A program made the position numbers and the translations under genes. Below the pieces are notes generated by a model, which did no database searches, was not told the origin of the DNA, and saw only the letters and a program-made list of their open reading frames with translations. A DNA stretch of 9,157 nucleotides from Bacteroidia bacterium (lineage in GTDB: Bacteria; Bacteroidota; Bacteroidia; B-17B0; Aurantibacillaceae). This document shows positions 1 through 6,193 of this stretch, piece after piece. The stretch covers positions 1 through 9,157 of the forward strand of contig JACMLS010000350.1 of the NCBI GenBank assembly GCA_014379485.1. The letters run 5' to 3'. The first letter of the stretch is position 1; each line of letters begins with the position of its first letter.

Positions 1-406
1 CATTCAAATCCCACTTTTGATATAATTCAGTCACTAAATTTCCTGCCGCATCGTAGGTCCAGGTGGTTTGATTATCATTCATCCAGGCTGACTGAGATTT
101 ATCCCAATACTGTCTTAGTTTAGCTGTGGCAACATTTTTTTCATTGTAGCTGTAAACTTCCTGGCTGTTATTTATCCATGCTTCCGACTTCCAGGTTTTA
201 AACAAAGCAACCGTATTATTCTTTTTTGCATCGTAAGTTTTTTCGGTGACCTGCGCATTCTCTAAAACTGTTCCTTTCAGGTCCTGCCAGATTTCTGTCA
301 TTACAGTATCTTTGAATTTCACTACTGTTGATGCTGTGATTTGTGCAAAGCTTTGCGAAACACCTAAGCCAATAAGACAAATAAAAATAGAGAATTTTGT
401 TTTCAT
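1..406 (-). CDS. Secreted W/Y-rich repeat protein, N-terminal part (runs off left edge)
   Basis: This leftward gene starts at ATG 406 and stays open to the window edge, giving 135 residues. Residues 1-21 form a signal peptide (Lys-rich start, hydrophobic core, SFA before a likely cleavage at Gln22), so the product is exported. The rest is built of degenerate units of about 30 residues: roughly 39-68, 71-99 and 100-130. They share spaced Trp residues, an xYxYD/N core such as WTYDAAGN, and end before the next Trp. Such units resemble the YD-like tandem repeats found in Bacteroidota surface proteins that often end in a type IX secretion sorting domain. That C-terminus is outside the window and is only a guess. 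No enzymatic motif is visible. Function is unknown; an extracellular or surface location is the firm part of the call. Confidence 0.8.
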   Translation of the reverse strand, partial: MKTKFSIFICLIGLGVSQSFAQITASTVVKFKDTVMTEIWQDLKGTVLENAQVTEKTYDAKKNNTVALFKTWKSEAWINNSQEVYSYNEKNVATAKLRQYWDKSQSAWMNDNQTTWTYDAAGNLVTELYQKWDLN

Positions 407-432
407 GCTAAGGTGATTTGATTTTAGAGAGT

Positions 433-440
433 TAAAGATA
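433..440 (-). promoter_or_regulatory. Possible -7 element for the secreted repeat protein
   Basis: Read on the minus strand this is TATCTTTA, a 7 of 8 match to the Bacteroidota -7 consensus TAnnTTTG. It lies 26 bases before the ATG at 406, which would leave a leader of about 20 bases. A weak TTCG sits 16 bases upstream, slightly short of the usual -33 spacing. This is motif resemblance only. Confidence 0.3.
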
Positions 441-592
441 CAGACTTTTACTTATGCGAATTTAGTTTGCAAGGCAATTTTTTCTTTTTCTTACTTTTTT
501 TAAGAATTTCTGTAAGATGATTTTTTTTTGAAGAGGAAGTTTGCGCTCATTCCTAATTATTGGGTGGAAAATTTGTGGAGGGTCACATTTTC

Positions 593-1552
593 TCAATACC
601 GGTTAAAACTATTATTATTATCCCTGTATTCTGAATTGCGCTCAGGGTTTGAACTTCCGTTACTTTTTCCCAAAATATAAATAACCCCGTTGCTTTTACA
701 TTCTATTTTTACAGGCCCAATATTTCTTTCGAACCAGATAATAAAATCAGTATCAAAAGGAGAACCTGGGCCTGATTTTGCTGTTGTATCTCCGTTTCCG
801 TAAAACACTTCCATTCTAAGACAAGGGTGCGATTCAACTGCTTGCATTGTCCGGTCAATCTCTTCATTTGCTCTTACCCTTTTAGATTTTATTTTCTCAA
901 GATACATTTTTTCGAGAACCGGATTTATTTCTGCGCCAGCATGGTTAAAACGCAGGGTATCAAAAACAGGGTTGCCAACAATACCAAATTTCCATTGCTG
1001 GCTTTTGTATGGTCTGCGGCCCTCGTAACTCAAAAGACAAGGTTCTACTCCCATTCCGAAATGAATGTTGGGGTTGTTTGCAAGCTCTTCTGGCTTTCTA
1101 ATTTTTTTTAAAGTATTCAGATCCTGAAACAAAAAATTCTGATTAGAGTCGCACGAAAAAATTCCGGTAAGAAACGGAATGTCGTAGTCACCATCTCCAT
1201 TAAAAAGCAGTTTACTTTTTTTATCTACAAAATAATAGACCGGGGTTCCGTTTTTTCCTTTGGTCTCCTGCATTTCAAGATCAAAATATTTTATGGTATC
1301 GTTGGGAATTATTATTTTCATGAGTTTGCCATAGCCCACACTCATCGGAAAATAATCCGGAAAATAAATTCCTTTGCAGGAGTCAAGCACCTTTTGCGTA
1401 ATGCGGTAATTGTTCCAGTAATTTTCTTCTATACGCTCGGGAGTATGAAACTCCCATTTTTCTTTTTGATCAGTATTTTCTCCGCAGGAAAACAACAGCA
1501 TTAAAAAAAAAGGAAAAACCTTTATAAAATATTTTCCAATTACTTTTTTCAT
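593..1552 (-). CDS. Hypothetical lipoprotein
   Basis: This is a 319-residue protein from an ATG start. The N-terminus has Lys residues, a hydrophobic stretch (about residues 9-21) and a lipobox LFSC with the lipidated Cys at position 23, followed by Gly-Glu-Asn. It is therefore a signal-peptidase-II lipoprotein, anchored in the inner or outer membrane and facing the periplasm or the surface. I do not recognise the mature domain. It is rich in aromatic and charged residues, contains paired Cys at about 134 and 172, and near residues 255-290 has a Gly/Asp-rich segment followed by WFERNIGPVKIE. That last pattern resembles the end of beta-rich Bacteroidota lipoproteins, where a W-x-x-x-G-hydrophobic-G-x-V-K strand is common. 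It lies downstream of prmA across a 174-base gap holding an inverted repeat, so it is probably transcribed separately. Function is unknown. Confidence 0.82.
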   Translation of the reverse strand: MKKVIGKYFIKVFPFFLMLLFSCGENTDQKEKWEFHTPERIEENYWNNYRITQKVLDSCKGIYFPDYFPMSVGYGKLMKIIIPNDTIKYFDLEMQETKGKNGTPVYYFVDKKSKLLFNGDGDYDIPFLTGIFSCDSNQNFLFQDLNTLKKIRKPEELANNPNIHFGMGVEPCLLSYEGRRPYKSQQWKFGIVGNPVFDTLRFNHAGAEINPVLEKMYLEKIKSKRVRANEEIDRTMQAVESHPCLRMEVFYGNGDTTAKSGPGSPFDTDFIIWFERNIGPVKIECKSNGVIYILGKSNGSSNPERNSEYRDNNNSFNRY

Positions 1553-1605
1553 TAAAAATTATTGTCAGCTTTTTATATTAAATCGAAAAATAACTTTCGG
1601 TTGGT

Positions 1606-1687
1606 TGGAAAGTTGGAAGGTCGGAAGATTGGGTGTGACTTTCCATGCAATGCAACCCCACCATTCTTCCAACCTTCCATTCTTCCA
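1606..1687. repeat. Octamer-based inverted repeat between prmA and the lipoprotein gene
   Basis: The left arm is 1614-1632 and the right arm 1661-1679. They are complementary at 17 of 19 positions across a 28-base spacer. A further 5 paired bases (1606-1610 with 1683-1687) extend the structure outward across three mismatches. Each arm is itself made of tandem 8-base units of the type (A/G)GTTGGAA, seen three to four times from about 1603 to 1632. On the minus strand no T-tract follows, so it is not a standard intrinsic terminator. It may be a REP-type or MITE-like intergenic repeat that also stabilises the prmA transcript end. Confidence 0.65.
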
Positions 1688-1726
1688 CTCAAAAATTAAA
1701 TCCTTGCGGCAAAAACTTTAAGGCAA

Positions 1727-2551
1727 TTATTTTTCGAAAACCAAAATGCCCCAGGTATTACTCGTTTCCTTCTTTATCAAATTTAATGAAAATTCTGCGC
1801 AACGATTTATTAATTGATCAAAATCGCTTTCAAAAAAGCCGCTTAACATTAATTTGCCTTTTGGATTTAGTACCGAGGCATAAACAGGAATGTCTTTTAA
1901 CAAAACGTTCCTGTTTATATTGGCGAGGATCAGGTCAAATTTTTCAGTTCCTAAAAGAGAAGCGTCTCCTTTTAAAATCTCTATCTCCCCCACTCCATTC
2001 ACATCGCAATTTTCTTTTCCGTTCTCAACACTCCAGTCATCAATATCAATTCCAACAACTTTTTTTGCGCCCAGTTTTTTTGCAACAATAGCAAGCACGG
2101 CAGTTCCGCAACCCATATCCAATACCGTTTTGCTTTGCACCTCTGTTTCAAAAAGATTTTTGGTCATAAGGCGTGTGGTATCATGATGCCCTGTACCGAA
2201 CGACATTTTGGGTGTAATGAGAATATCTAACCTGAAACCGTTTGGCTTTTCATGAAAGGGCGCTCTTATGCAGCAATAATCCTCAACAAAAACCGGAGAA
2301 AAACTTTTTTCCCATTCAGCATTCCAGTTTTTCTGTTCTTGTTTCTCTTCTGTATAAGTAAAAGAAAAACCCTCCACATCTTTTTCTTGCGGAAGAGTAT
2401 TTCTGTCAAGTTCACTTTCCTGCACAAAAGCATCAAAACCATTTTCTGCTTCAGAAAAACTTTCAAAACCATTTTCGCCCAGCAAAGCAATTAAAACATC
2501 AGAGCCGGGTTGAACCGGCTCTACGATGAAACTAAATTTTATATAATTCAT
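1727..2551 (-). CDS. prmA: Ribosomal protein L11 methyltransferase PrmA
   Basis: This 274-residue protein has the full PrmA layout. PrmA uses S-adenosylmethionine to methylate amino groups of ribosomal protein L11 in the cytosol. Residues 1-100 form the small N-terminal substrate-recognition domain, ending in the family segment NWNAEWEKSFSPVFV (75-89). The linker motif MSFGTGHHDTT is at 116-126. The Rossmann methyltransferase domain follows: motif I VLDMGCGTAVL (143-153), the acidic SAM-ribose end GIDIDD (167-172), and motif IV LANINRNVL (209-217). Start ATG at 2551 has no Shine-Dalgarno, as usual for the phylum. A GAGTTTTG (minus strand, 2571-2578) is a 7 of 8 match to TAnnTTTG and could be its -7 element; it lies inside the degenerate end of the upstream repeat array. 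No key residue appears to be missing. Confidence 0.95.
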   Translation of the reverse strand: MNYIKFSFIVEPVQPGSDVLIALLGENGFESFSEAENGFDAFVQESELDRNTLPQEKDVEGFSFTYTEEKQEQKNWNAEWEKSFSPVFVEDYCCIRAPFHEKPNGFRLDILITPKMSFGTGHHDTTRLMTKNLFETEVQSKTVLDMGCGTAVLAIVAKKLGAKKVVGIDIDDWSVENGKENCDVNGVGEIEILKGDASLLGTEKFDLILANINRNVLLKDIPVYASVLNPKGKLMLSGFFESDFDQLINRCAEFSLNLIKKETSNTWGILVFEK

Positions 2552-2561
2552 GCTTTTTATT

Positions 2562-2676
2562 TATGTCAACCAAAACTCTGTCGAAATAATTGTCACACTG
2601 AGCCCTGTCGAAACGTAATTGTCACACTGAGCCCTGTCGAAACGCAATTGTCACACTGAGCCCTGTCGAAGTGTGA
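2562..2676 (-). repeat. Tandem array of REP-like hairpin units after usp
   Basis: Three contiguous 29-base units lie at 2588-2616, 2617-2645 and 2646-2674. All contain the same + strand core CACTGAGCCCTGTCGAA. A fourth, degenerate unit covers about 2562-2587. Only the unit next to usp can fold fully: TCACACT (2651-2657) pairs with AGTGTGA (2670-2676) around a 12-base loop. The hairpin ends one base before the usp stop codon (2677-2679). Within the array the other units have lost the second stem arm. The same family occurs at 7124-7152 and 7211-7237. Likely role: transcript-end hairpin or REP-type repeat. It occupies nearly all of the 125-base gap before prmA. Confidence 0.85.
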
Positions 2677-3579
2677 TTACCAACCTGCAGCGCCCGGAGT
2701 TGCAAAAGTTATATCATTAGACTCCTCGGGTTTAATTGTAATAACCGGAACTTTAGAGTAATTGATAACTTGCTGTGCATAGGGTCCAAGAAAAATTCCG
2801 GTGTACTCTACATCCTGATCGCTCATGATCATAATCAGATCTGCATTTACCTTATCTGCAAATGCAAGTGTAGCTTTTGCTTTGTTTGAAGGTGTTTCAA
2901 TCATTTGGTGGGTAGCAACAACATTTTGTTTTTTTGCCAGGTCTTCAATCTGCGCAAAAATTGTCTTCAGTTTCATATCAAAATTAGAATCAGAAGAATC
3001 GGTAAGGCCAAGTATATGCAATTTTGCGCCAAACTCCTGGCACAGGTCTATTGCAGCATTTACTTTTTGCCTGCTGTGCGGAGAAGAGTCTATTGGCAAC
3101 ACAACACTTTTATACCCGTTTTTATCTGCCGGGGTTCTTACTGACATAACAGGAATATTAGAGCCGCTCAGCACTTTTAGTGTGTTACTGCCAATAAAGA
3201 TCATTTCGAGCGCAGAGTAACCTTGTGTACCCATTACAATAAGAGTGCATTTTTCTTCCTTACCTAACTTTACAAGTTCCATTGATACGTTTCCGTTTGA
3301 AACAATGTCCTTAACAGTAATTCCAAACTCATGGTGCAGATCCAGTGCAAGCTGGCGCAATCTTTTTTCCATCAGGTTTGCAACGTCTTTCATGCTATCA
3401 TCCAAATGTACATTGGGCTCAATTACACCAAAGGCCTCATGATTTTTTTGAATAATGTGAACCAAAAGAACTTCGCCCTTGGTTAGTTTTGCAAGAAAAC
3501 ATGCATGGCGCAATGCCAGGATTGATGTATCGGAAAAATCTACCGGTACAAGAATTTTTTTTGTGATCAGTTTTATCAT
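2677..3579 (-). CDS. Tandem universal stress protein (two UspA domains)
   Basis: From ATG 3579 this is 300 residues with two Usp domains. Usp proteins are cytosolic nucleotide-binding proteins induced by stress. Domain 1 (about 5-148) opens with KKILVPVDFSD and carries the complete ATP-binding signature G-2x-G-9x-G-S: Gly117, Gly120, Gly130, Ser131. Domain 2 (about 156-284) opens with KSVVLPIDSS, but the same region reads S253, D256, G265, P266, so the first two glycines are lost and it probably does not bind ATP. The frame extends upstream to a TTG at 3624, but that adds residues unlike a Usp start; the ATG directly before the first beta strand is preferred. The C-terminal tail 285-300 is short and unstructured. 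A REP-like hairpin abuts the stop codon. The gene is separated from the upstream membrane protein gene by 182 bases, so it is probably its own transcription unit. Confidence 0.93.
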   Translation of the reverse strand: MIKLITKKILVPVDFSDTSILALRHACFLAKLTKGEVLLVHIIQKNHEAFGVIEPNVHLDDSMKDVANLMEKRLRQLALDLHHEFGITVKDIVSNGNVSMELVKLGKEEKCTLIVMGTQGYSALEMIFIGSNTLKVLSGSNIPVMSVRTPADKNGYKSVVLPIDSSPHSRQKVNAAIDLCQEFGAKLHILGLTDSSDSNFDMKLKTIFAQIEDLAKKQNVVATHQMIETPSNKAKATLAFADKVNADLIMIMSDQDVEYTGIFLGPYAQQVINYSKVPVITIKPEESNDITFATPGAAGW

Positions 3580-3761
3580 AGGGTTTGGGTTAATTGATAA
3601 GTAAATTGAAAGCAGAAAAATCAATCATAACGCAATAAGCTGCATCAGGCAATTTTTCCTTATTCCATATTTCCATCATATTATTACGAGTTGAAGATAT
3701 AAAATTATTCTTAAAAAAAAATTACTGAAAGAACGATCATTAGTAAGGGGCATGATCATGG

Positions 3762-4790
3762 TCATTTTTTCTTTACGGGTTTCCCTTTTCCCATTTTTCC
3801 AAACTCCTGCCCTATTCCTTTTATTGTTTGAATATTGAGCGGAAACTCGCACATAACATGTATCATACTAAGCAAAAATAATACATAAAAGCCAAGTTGG
3901 TATTTATAAGCGTAACAAGCTACAGAAATCACCCATAAAACAAGTATTATTATTATTCGTGTTCTGCTCACCTGGTGCCATTTTATAACCGATGTTTTAG
4001 AGAACCAGTTAAGGTAATGATAACAGTACGCAAATGCAATAAACCGCATTACAGCCACTGCCATTGGATCGTTAAACAAGGTTTTGTCATGCGAAGAAAG
4101 AATATCTGGCATGGATTGATACTCTCCTACATTAAACATATAAAGAAGTGCATGGTTCATTACCTTAAAGTCCTGAAAAAGTGCCTGCACCTGCGCAGAA
4201 ACTACCTGGCCACCCGCCGGAACATAAACGAAAAAAAACACCGAACATAAAATAAACACAACAAGCGATAAAATTCCGGTTGCACTTTTTTGTTTAAGCG
4301 CCCCATAAAAAATAAACAGCCCTGTAAATATATAAACGTGAATGAGTGTGGGCAGTAATACCGAAAAAAGAAAGATCAGTACGATCATGCCATCTACTTT
4401 CAGCGATGCCATGAACACAAATAGCACAACAATAAGAATAAATCTTAGCACATTATTTTTTATGAAAACAGAAAAAACCGCGAAAACCAAAGAGGAGATC
4501 ATAAAAGCTGTATTGTAATTCCCGAATTTAGGTACCAGTTTTATAGAAAGGGTAATAGCAAGGCTAATGAGAATAAATAAGATCACATCCCACTTATTAG
4601 CAATGAAAAAACTTCTTTTCTGCAACCACGACATTTCGGTAAGATAATGCAGGGGGCCTAAAACAGCGTAGGCAAACAAAAACAAATGAAAAGGAATATA
4701 AAACGCCAGTGCTGCACTCAATACCATTAAACCAATGTTCAGATAATTGATTCCTTTATCAGTAGTAAGCGTTTTGGTAAGTACGTTCAT
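3762..4790 (-). CDS. Polytopic membrane protein of unknown function, His-rich in membrane segments
   Basis: This is a 342-residue integral membrane protein with roughly eight to ten hydrophobic segments (for example 15-34, 67-85, 94-110, 113-130, 134-162, 172-191, 243-260, 278-296, 299-313) and a basic C-terminal tail. I do not recognise the family. Several histidines lie in or beside membrane segments within conserved-looking motifs: GPLHYLTE (His48), LIHVY (His151), MNHALLYMF (His213), CYHYLNWFSK (His258), KWH (His272) and MIHVMCEFPLN (His311). This spacing suggests metal or heme ligands, as in membrane oxygenases such as the Brp/Blh carotene dioxygenases. The HGxxD type motif of that family is absent, so the comparison is only an idea. 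The gene begins 16 bases after the TPR gene stop and is probably cotranscribed with it. Confidence 0.82.
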   Translation of the reverse strand: MNVLTKTLTTDKGINYLNIGLMVLSAALAFYIPFHLFLFAYAVLGPLHYLTEMSWLQKRSFFIANKWDVILFILISLAITLSIKLVPKFGNYNTAFMISSLVFAVFSVFIKNNVLRFILIVVLFVFMASLKVDGMIVLIFLFSVLLPTLIHVYIFTGLFIFYGALKQKSATGILSLVVFILCSVFFFVYVPAGGQVVSAQVQALFQDFKVMNHALLYMFNVGEYQSMPDILSSHDKTLFNDPMAVAVMRFIAFAYCYHYLNWFSKTSVIKWHQVSRTRIIIILVLWVISVACYAYKYQLGFYVLFLLSMIHVMCEFPLNIQTIKGIGQEFGKMGKGKPVKKK

Positions 4791-4806
4791 ATTAGTTTAA
4801 CCGAAA

Positions 4807-5889
4807 TTATTTTTTATCAAGGTCCTTACAATACGATTCAATGTATTTATAAGCTATATTGCTTCCTAAAGTATCTGCTTTGTAAAGATCGTCGCAGGCA
4901 GATTTTTTTTGTCCCATTGCAAATTTTACCGAAGCCCTGTTAACAAAAGCAGAGGCATAATTGCCTTTAATTTTAATTGACATATCAAAATCTGCAATGG
5001 CGGGCCCAAAGGTTTTTAATCCGCCCTTTGCAACGCCTCTGAAATTATAGGCAATAAAACTGTTTTTATTAATATCAATCGCTTTGGTCTCATCATCAAT
5101 AGCGCCCGAAAAATCTTTGACCTCAATTTTAGCGGCGCCCCTGAATGCGTAGGCCTCTTCGTTGTTAGGGTCCACTGTAACAATGCGCGAATAATCTTTT
5201 ATAGCAGAGTTAAAATCACCCATTTCAAAATAAGAGTCCGCCCTTGCCCTTATTACAACAACGTTGGAACTGTCGGCAATTGAAAGCTCGAGGCCGCGCG
5301 TTAAATCTTTAATAGCGTTTTTATAATTCTGTTGTTTAAAAAGAATGTAACCTCTCTTCAAATAAGCTTCACCATAATTTTCTTTCAGGAAAATGGCCTG
5401 TGTATAATTGGCAATTGCTCCTTTATAGTCATTCTTTATAAATTTCAGGTTGCCGGAATAAAATTCAAGTTCCTGATCGTCTTTCATTAAAGCTTTTGCA
5501 CTGTCAAGGTATTTTTTCGCACTGTCATATTTCATATCTTCCAAATAAACAATGCCAAGATATTTCAGGGTGCCATGATCATCCGGCTGAATTTTCATAG
5601 ATTTTGCAAGATCCTTTTCTGCTCCTTTAAAATCTCTGAGCCGCGCTTTACACATGGCCATTTTATTAAAGGCCTGAAAATACATCGGATTTTCTTTAAT
5701 TGCTTTCTGAAATATTTTTATCGCCTCTTTGTACCTCAGCGAATCCATCAGTTTAACGCCCTGCTTATAAAATTCAATATCAGGATCAAGTACCCTTGCC
5801 GTATCTTTTTTCTGAGAAACAGAAATAAACGGTACCAAAAGAATAAGCGTGCAGACTGCAAAAAACTTTATTAATTGCGGTCTCTTCAT
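4807..5889 (-). CDS. Secreted tetratricopeptide-repeat protein
   Basis: Read from ATG 5889 the protein has 360 residues. Residues 1-26 make a good signal peptide (MKRPQLIKFF, then a hydrophobic core ending near VSQ), so it acts in the periplasm or at the outer membrane. The remainder is about nine consecutive 34-residue TPR units, near 37-70, 71-104, 105-138, 139-171, 172-205, 209-242, 243-276, 277-310 and 311-342. Typical TPR positions are present (A-x-x-x-x-x-x-A, Y/F at the turn, Pro at the end, as in YKEAIKIFQKAIKENP). TPR arrays are protein-binding scaffolds; no catalytic domain is attached. Another in-frame ATG lies at 5913 and would add eight residues. I prefer 5889 because it gives a cleaner signal peptide and follows an A-rich TTTAAAA leader. 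The partner is probably the membrane protein encoded 16 bases downstream. Confidence 0.9.
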   Translation of the reverse strand: MKRPQLIKFFAVCTLILLVPFISVSQKKDTARVLDPDIEFYKQGVKLMDSLRYKEAIKIFQKAIKENPMYFQAFNKMAMCKARLRDFKGAEKDLAKSMKIQPDDHGTLKYLGIVYLEDMKYDSAKKYLDSAKALMKDDQELEFYSGNLKFIKNDYKGAIANYTQAIFLKENYGEAYLKRGYILFKQQNYKNAIKDLTRGLELSIADSSNVVVIRARADSYFEMGDFNSAIKDYSRIVTVDPNNEEAYAFRGAAKIEVKDFSGAIDDETKAIDINKNSFIAYNFRGVAKGGLKTFGPAIADFDMSIKIKGNYASAFVNRASVKFAMGQKKSACDDLYKADTLGSNIAYKYIESYCKDLDKK

Positions 5890-5938
5890 TTTTAAATCTA
5901 TTAAAATCTTCATCCGGATAAAGTTAAGCGTTTTATAC

Positions 5939-5946
5939 CAAAACTA
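5939..5946 (-). promoter_or_regulatory. -7 element in left foldback arm, facing the TPR gene
   Basis: The minus strand reads TAGTTTTG, an exact match to the Bacteroidota -7 consensus TAnnTTTG. Transcription would start near 5932, giving a leader of about 43 bases to the preferred TPR start at 5889, or about 19 to the alternative start at 5913. A TTG lies 14 bases upstream, closer than the usual -33 spacing. It is the best promoter candidate for the TPR and membrane protein pair. Confidence 0.5.
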
Positions 5947-6083
5947 CACATAAAATAACCCAATCTGCTTGTCCTTTTTTATTAATATTTCTTCAAAAGA
6001 TTATTCAGTAGTCCCTGCTACGGAACAATCTTTTTCATCATCTTAATAAAAAAACACGGCGCATCTTCGGGCTATTTTATGTG

Positions 6084-6091
6084 TAGGTTTG
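6084..6091 (+). promoter_or_regulatory. -7 element in right foldback arm, facing the SPFH gene
   Basis: The plus strand reads TAGGTTTG, an exact TAnnTTTG. It is the mirror copy of the element in the left arm; the single difference between them falls on one of the two free (n) positions. It points at the SPFH gene 103 bases downstream and could act as a second, distal promoter. Activity is inferred from the motif only. Confidence 0.4.
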
Positions 6092-6157
6092 GTATTACCA
6101 TTTATTACAACAATTTCCGCACCAAAAAATAATTCGTCATTTATACCTATTTTTCTC

Positions 6158-6165
6158 TATTTTTG
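6158..6165 (+). promoter_or_regulatory. -7 element of the SPFH gene
   Basis: TATTTTTG is an exact match to TAnnTTTG and lies 28 bases before the ATG at 6194. A start site near 6171 would leave an A/T-rich leader of about 23 bases, a normal layout in this phylum. A TTCG at 6133-6136, 21 bases upstream, could serve as a weak -33 element. Confidence 0.5.
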
Positions 6166-6193
6166 ATAAGAATAACCTTTTAAAAAATATAAT

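Larger units (their letters stand above)
5935..6095. mobile_element. Foldback (MITE-like) element in a divergent promoter region
   Basis: The outer arms 5935-5961 and 6069-6095 are inverted repeats matching at 25 of 27 bases. Nested inside are 5975-5985 with 6043-6053 (perfect, 11 bases) and 5995-6011 with 6018-6034 (15 of 17), around a 6-base loop. Arms in register at three levels make this a 161-base foldback structure with no coding capacity, as expected of a miniature inverted-repeat element. TA flanks CCAAA at the left tip and follows TTTGG at the right tip, which would fit a TA target duplication; no longer duplication was seen. No transposase is present in the window. Each arm holds an outward-facing TAnnTTTG, so it may also drive both flanking genes. 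A structured regulatory region is the alternative reading. Confidence 0.7.

Noticed and set aside
827..1111. Plus-strand open frame opposite the lipoprotein gene
   Set aside because: The translation is Phe/Cys-rich with no domain, and it lies wholly antisense to a gene with a clear lipobox.
2588..2674. Possible CRISPR array
   Set aside because: The 29-base units are directly contiguous, with no variable spacers between them, and no cas gene is present.
3580..3624. N-terminal extension of the universal stress protein from a TTG at 3624
   Set aside because: It adds 15 residues that do not resemble a Usp start, whereas the ATG at 3579 lies directly before the first beta strand of the domain.
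3735..3760. Palindrome CATGATCATG and a nearby GATCAT as terminator of the membrane protein gene
   Set aside because: The stem is short and AT-rich, and the T-tract on the minus strand starts well beyond it. The evidence is too weak for a feature.
3762..4790. Assignment of the membrane protein to the Brp/Blh carotene dioxygenases
   Set aside because: It has many membrane histidines but no HGxxD-type motif and no carotenoid genes nearby.
5890..5913. Upstream in-frame ATG of the TPR protein at 5913
   Set aside because: It puts a mixed-charge segment before an otherwise standard signal peptide, and its leader is less A-rich. It cannot be excluded, so it is noted in the gene entry.
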